Source: Rhodovarius crocodyli
GTDB lineage: Bacteria; Pseudomonadota; Alphaproteobacteria; Acetobacterales; Acetobacteraceae
Length of the DNA stretch: 64,000 bases
Assembly (NCBI GenBank): GCA_945901085.1
Contig: CAMDJV010000005.1
Location: 53,760-117,759 of the forward strand
Direction of reading: 5' to 3'
Shown: piece after piece, positions 61,306 to 64,000 of the stretch
Position numbering within the stretch: position 1 is the first letter of the stretch
Layout: each line of letters starts with the position of its first letter
Notes under the pieces: generated by a model
What the model saw: only the letters and a program-made list of their open reading frames with translations
Database searches by the model: none
Told to the model about the DNA's origin: nothing
Translations under genes and position numbers: made by a program

Positions 61306-62258
61306 TGCGGCGGAGGGCGCTGCTGGCGGGGCTTGCAGCGCCCGGGCTGGCCGGGGCGCAATGGGCGCCCTCGCGGCCCATTCGCATTGTCGTGGGCTTC
61401 TCCGCCGGCGGCGGCACGGATATCACCATCCGGGCAATGACGGCCCGGCTGCAGGCCTCACTCGGCCAGCCGGTGGTTGTGGAGAACAAGCCCGGCGCCT
61501 CGGGTAATCTGGCCAGCGAGATGGTGCTGCGCGCACCCCCTGATGGCCATACGCTGCTGATGGGCACCATCGCCGCCCTGGCGCTGAACCCCACGCTGTT
61601 CCGTAATCTGGGCTTTGACCCGCGGGTGGATTTCTCGCCGATCAGCCTGGCCGGCGATATCCTCAACCTCTTCGTCTGCGCCCCGGACAAGCCCTTTGCT
61701 GATTTCACTGGCCTGCTGGCGGCGGCGCGGGCGCGGCCGGATACGCTGAGCAATGGTCATTCCGGCGTGGGCGGCACCGGGCATCTGGCGGGCTGCCTGC
61801 TCGATTCCATGGCGGGTATTCAGACCATCCAGGTGAGTTATCGCGGCGGCGGCGCGCTGATTGCCGATATCATCTCAGGCAAGGTGGATTTCTCCTGCGC
61901 CACGGCCAGCACCACCCTGCCGCATATCGAGAGCGGGCGGCTGCGCGCCCTGGCCGCGCCGACCCCCAGCCGCAGCCCGCTGCTGCCCCATACGCCCGCG
62001 GTAGCAGAAACCCTGCCGGGCTACGCGGTGGCCAATTGGAACGCGCTGGTGGGCCCGCGCGGCATGGCGCCCGCGGTGGTGGCGCGGCTGAATACGGCGA
62101 TGCGCGAGGCGCTGGCCGACCCGGAAGTGGCGGGCAATCTGCGCCGCCATGGGGTGGAGCCAGCGCCGAGCTCGCCCGAGGAGCTGTCGCGCTTCATCCG
62201 CGAGGAGACGGATAAATGGGCGCCGGTGATCCGCGCCATCGGTGCTACGGTCGATTAA
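61305..62258 (+). CDS. Bug-family substrate-binding protein
   Basis: A 317-residue periplasmic binding protein. MRRRALLAGLAAPGLAGA is a signal peptide with an RRR start; mature segment PSRPIRIVVGFSAGGGTDITIRAMTARLQASLGQPVVVENKPGASGNLASEMVLRAPPDG is the Bug signature. GAVGGTGH-like SNGHSGVGGTGHLAG and VSYRGGGALIADIISGKVDFSCA follow. Coupled to the CoA transferase by a TGATG overlap. No TctA/B genes adjacent. The TAA stop is completed by the AA of repeat A4. Confidence 0.9.
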   Translation: MRRRALLAGLAAPGLAGAQWAPSRPIRIVVGFSAGGGTDITIRAMTARLQASLGQPVVVENKPGASGNLASEMVLRAPPDGHTLLMGTIAALALNPTLFRNLGFDPRVDFSPISLAGDILNLFVCAPDKPFADFTGLLAAARARPDTLSNGHSGVGGTGHLAGCLLDSMAGIQTIQVSYRGGGALIADIISGKVDFSCATASTTLPHIESGRLRALAAPTPSRSPLLPHTPAVAETLPGYAVANWNALVGPRGMAPAVVARLNTAMREALADPEVAGNLRRHGVEPAPSSPEELSRFIREETDKWAPVIRAIGATVD

Positions 62259-62458
62259 CAGGCCGGTGAAATCCGCTGAGGGCGTAGGAAAAAAGAGCGA
62301 AAGGGCTTTGCTATCTCGCGCTCTCCCACCAGGGTCGACATATATGTCGACGATTTTCCTGGACCTTTGATTGGTTATTTATATCAATAATCAACCGAAG
62401 GTGGAGGAAACTGAGTTTCCTCCTGGGGTGCTCGAGGGGCAAAGCCCCTCGATCTTAC
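62257..62458 (+). repeat. Family A dispersed hairpin repeat, copy A4
   Basis: Begins AACAGGCCGGTGAAATCC in the stop codon of the Bug gene, then GAGCGAAAGGGCTTTGCTATC, GTCGACATATATGTCGAC, TTTTCCTGGACCTTTGATT, an AT-rich centre and AACCGAAGGTGGAGGAAACT. The second palindrome is shortened (AGTTTCCTCCTGGGGTG), then CTCGAGGGGCAAAGCCCCTC. Between convergent genes (Bug and the ABC ATPase). Confidence 0.92.
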
Positions 62459-62488
62459 TTTCACTCCCTACTCGTTTTGAGCAGCCAG

Positions 62489-64000
62489 CTAAACGCCAAG
62501 CATTCCCCGCCCCGGCACTGCCGCCAGCAGGCTTTTGGTATAGGCATGTGCGGGTTGTTCGAAGACCTGGCCGATCGGCCCCGCCTCCACCACCAACCCG
62601 TTCTGCATCACCGCCACCTCGTCACAGAGTTGCGCCGCCACCCGCAGGTCGTGGGTGATGAAGAGGATGGAGAGGCCGAGGCGGGCCTGCAATTCGCGCA
62701 GCAATGTCAGCACCTGCGCCTGCACGCTCACATCGAGGGCGGAGACCGGTTCATCGGCCACCAGCACCTCGGGCTTCATGGCCAGCGCCCGGGCGATGCC
62801 GATGCGCTGGCGCTGGCCGCCGGAGAATTCGTGCGGAAAGCGGGCCAGGGCCGAGGGTTCGAGGCCGACCAGGGCGAAGAGTTCGGCGGCCTCGGCGAGT
62901 GCTTTCGCCCGTGCGGTCCCGGCAGCGATGGGCCCTTGGGCCACTTGGTCGCCGACTTTGCGGCGGGGGTTGAGCGAGGCGTAGGGGTCCTGGAAGACCA
63001 TTTGCACCAGATGGGCGGCGGCCTGGCGGGCGCGGGGCAGGGGGCGGCCGGCGATGCGGATCTCTCCGCCATCAAAGCCCAGCAGCCCCACGGCGCAGCG
63101 CGCCAGGGTGGATTTGCCTGAGCCGCTTTCGCCCACAATACCGAGGGTGGAGCCACGGTGCAGGGTGAGCGAGACGCCATCCAGCGCGCGGGCGGCGCGG
63201 CGGCGGCGGAAAATCCCGGCCGGGCGATAGGTTTTGCCGAGGTTGTGGATTTCCAACACCGCCTCGGGCGAGATTTCTCGCGCGGGAGGGGCGCGCAGGC
63301 CGGGCACGGCGGCGAGCAGGCGGCGGGTATAGTCATGGCTGGGGGCGGTCAGCACCTGCTTCACGCTGCCCTGTTCCACCACCACGCCCTGCTGCATCAC
63401 AGCGACGCGGTCAGCGATTTCGGCCACCACGCCGAAATCATGGGTGATGAAAAGCACGGCGGTGCCGCGGCGGCGCTGGAGTTCGCGGATCAGGGTGAGG
63501 ATTTGCGCCTGGGTGGTGACGTCCAGCGCGGTGGTCGGTTCGTCGCAGATCAGCAATTCGGGTTCGAGGGCGAGCGCCATGGCGATCATCACGCGCTGGC
63601 GCTGGCCGCCGGACAGCTCATGTGGATAGGCGCGCAGCGCGCCCTCGGGGTCCGGCAGGGCCACCTCGCGCAATGCGGCCAGGCTGCGTTCGGCGATTTG
63701 CTCGGCCGGCAGGTCGGTATGGGTGCGCCACATTTCGGCGAGTTGGTCGCCCACTGCCATCAGCGGGTTCAGCGCCGTCATCGGTTCCTGGAAGACCATG
63801 GCAATGCGCCGGCCGCGCAGGCGGCGCAGCGCCTCATCGGGCAGGCTGGCAAGGTCGGTCTCACCCAGCATGACGCGGCCGCCTTCGACGCGCACGCCCG
63901 GCGCCATGAGGCGCATGATGGTGGTGGCGGTGACGGATTTGCCCGAGCCGCTCTCACCCACCACGCAGAGGATTTCGCCCGGCGCGATGCTGAGCGAGAC
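62489..64000 (-). CDS. Oligopeptide/glutathione ABC transporter, two fused ATPase domains (5' end outside window)
   Basis: 504 codons are seen; the gene starts beyond position 64000. Two ATPase modules in one chain: first, Walker [18 protein letters not shown], signature [34 protein letters not shown]; a linker with [15 protein letters not shown] (the OppD/DppD C-terminal peptide-transporter motif); second, Walker [14 protein letters not shown], signature [34 protein letters not shown]. The fused DppD-DppF layout is that of GsiA/YejF-type importers. Substrate, probably peptides or glutathione, is inferred. Permease genes would lie to the right of the window. Confidence 0.88.
   Translation of the reverse strand, partial: VSLSIAPGEILCVVGESGSGKSVTATTIMRLMAPGVRVEGGRVMLGETDLASLPDEALRRLRGRRIAMVFQEPMTALNPLMAVGDQLAEMWRTHTDLPAEQIAERSLAALREVALPDPEGALRAYPHELSGGQRQRVMIAMALALEPELLICDEPTTALDVTTQAQILTLIRELQRRRGTAVLFITHDFGVVAEIADRVAVMQQGVVVEQGSVKQVLTAPSHDYTRRLLAAVPGLRAPPAREISPEAVLEIHNLGKTYRPAGIFRRRRAARALDGVSLTLHRGSTLGIVGESGSGKSTLARCAVGLLGFDGGEIRIAGRPLPRARQAAAHLVQMVFQDPYASLNPRRKVGDQVAQGPIAAGTARAKALAEAAELFALVGLEPSALARFPHEFSGGQRQRIGIARALAMKPEVLVADEPVSALDVSVQAQVLTLLRELQARLGLSILFITHDLRVAAQLCDEVAVMQNGLVVEAGPIGQVFEQPAHAYTKSLLAAVPGRGMLGV

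Noticed and set aside
20671..62458. Possibility that the repeats are a CRISPR array
   Set aside because: Copies are kilobases apart, of 100-200 bp and palindromic, with no regular spacers and no cas genes.

Overview
The window is about 64 kb of GC-rich DNA (68-70 % by eye) from an alphaproteobacterium, most likely a member of the Acetobacteraceae (Roseomonas or Roseococcus-like). Pointers are a CaiB-type CoA transferase and tripartite-tricarboxylate (Bug) binding proteins, a hisB-DUF2628-hisH-hisA cluster, a fumC plus ribbon-helix-helix pair, ATP12, DUF3553 and DUF3576 proteins, a ChpT-like phosphotransferase and an sdhCDAB operon. The family assignment rests on gene content, not on a search. 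Almost everything is ordinary chromosome. I see no phage, insertion-sequence transposase, CRISPR array, tRNA or rRNA.

Layout. 1-3.3 kb: 5' part of leuS, a secreted alpha/beta hydrolase, a TauE-type permease and a DUF3553 protein. 3.5-9.4 kb: a chemotaxis-type operon (ChpT-like protein, hybrid CheA, CheW, a CheY that has lost its N-terminal half, CheB, CheR). 9.3-15 kb: RHH regulator, fumC, allantoinase-like deacetylase, GNAT, amidase, phytase-esterase-like protein. 15-19.4 kb: MlaF, MlaE, alanine racemase, dnaB. 19.4-24.5 kb: UDP-ManNAc-type dehydrogenase and sdhCDAB. 24.6-29 kb: lipoprotein, nudC, SRP RNA, dnaX-ybaB-recR. 29-36.5 kb: luciferase-like monooxygenase, CMD protein, acylphosphatase, ATP12, AsmA, RluC-type synthase, Bug protein. 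36.7-40.5 kb: DEAD-box helicase, DUF3576 lipoprotein, porin. 40.9-43.8 kb: hisB-DUF2628-hisH-GNAT-hisA. 43.9-50 kb: glycosyltransferase, lipocalin, deacetylase, cydDC. 50-56.8 kb: a five-gene surface-sugar operon. 57-64 kb: SnoaL-like protein, BLUF photoreceptor, moaA, CoA transferase plus Bug protein, and a fused oligopeptide ABC ATPase cut by the window edge.

The most unusual content is intergenic. Two families of dispersed, non-coding, strongly structured repeats occur here. Family A is about 185-215 bp, an imperfect long hairpin carrying GTCGACATGTATGTCGAC. Family B is about 105 bp and forms two consecutive hairpins. They fill the spaces between convergent genes, and several supply bases of the stop codons next to them. 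At 40.7-40.9 kb a family A remnant sits inside a family B copy, immediately beyond hisA, where hisF would be expected. The other standout is the cheY remnant, which keeps the Thr/Lys half of a receiver but lacks the acidic pocket and the phospho-Asp, inside an otherwise intact operon.

Genes that appear to work together: the che operon (signal transduction), sdhCDAB with fumC (TCA cycle), dnaX-ybaB-recR and dnaB (replication and repair), hisBHA (histidine), cydDC (cytochrome bd assembly), and the PglE/GT/GT/WbpM/WbpE-type operon (amino-sugar glycan).
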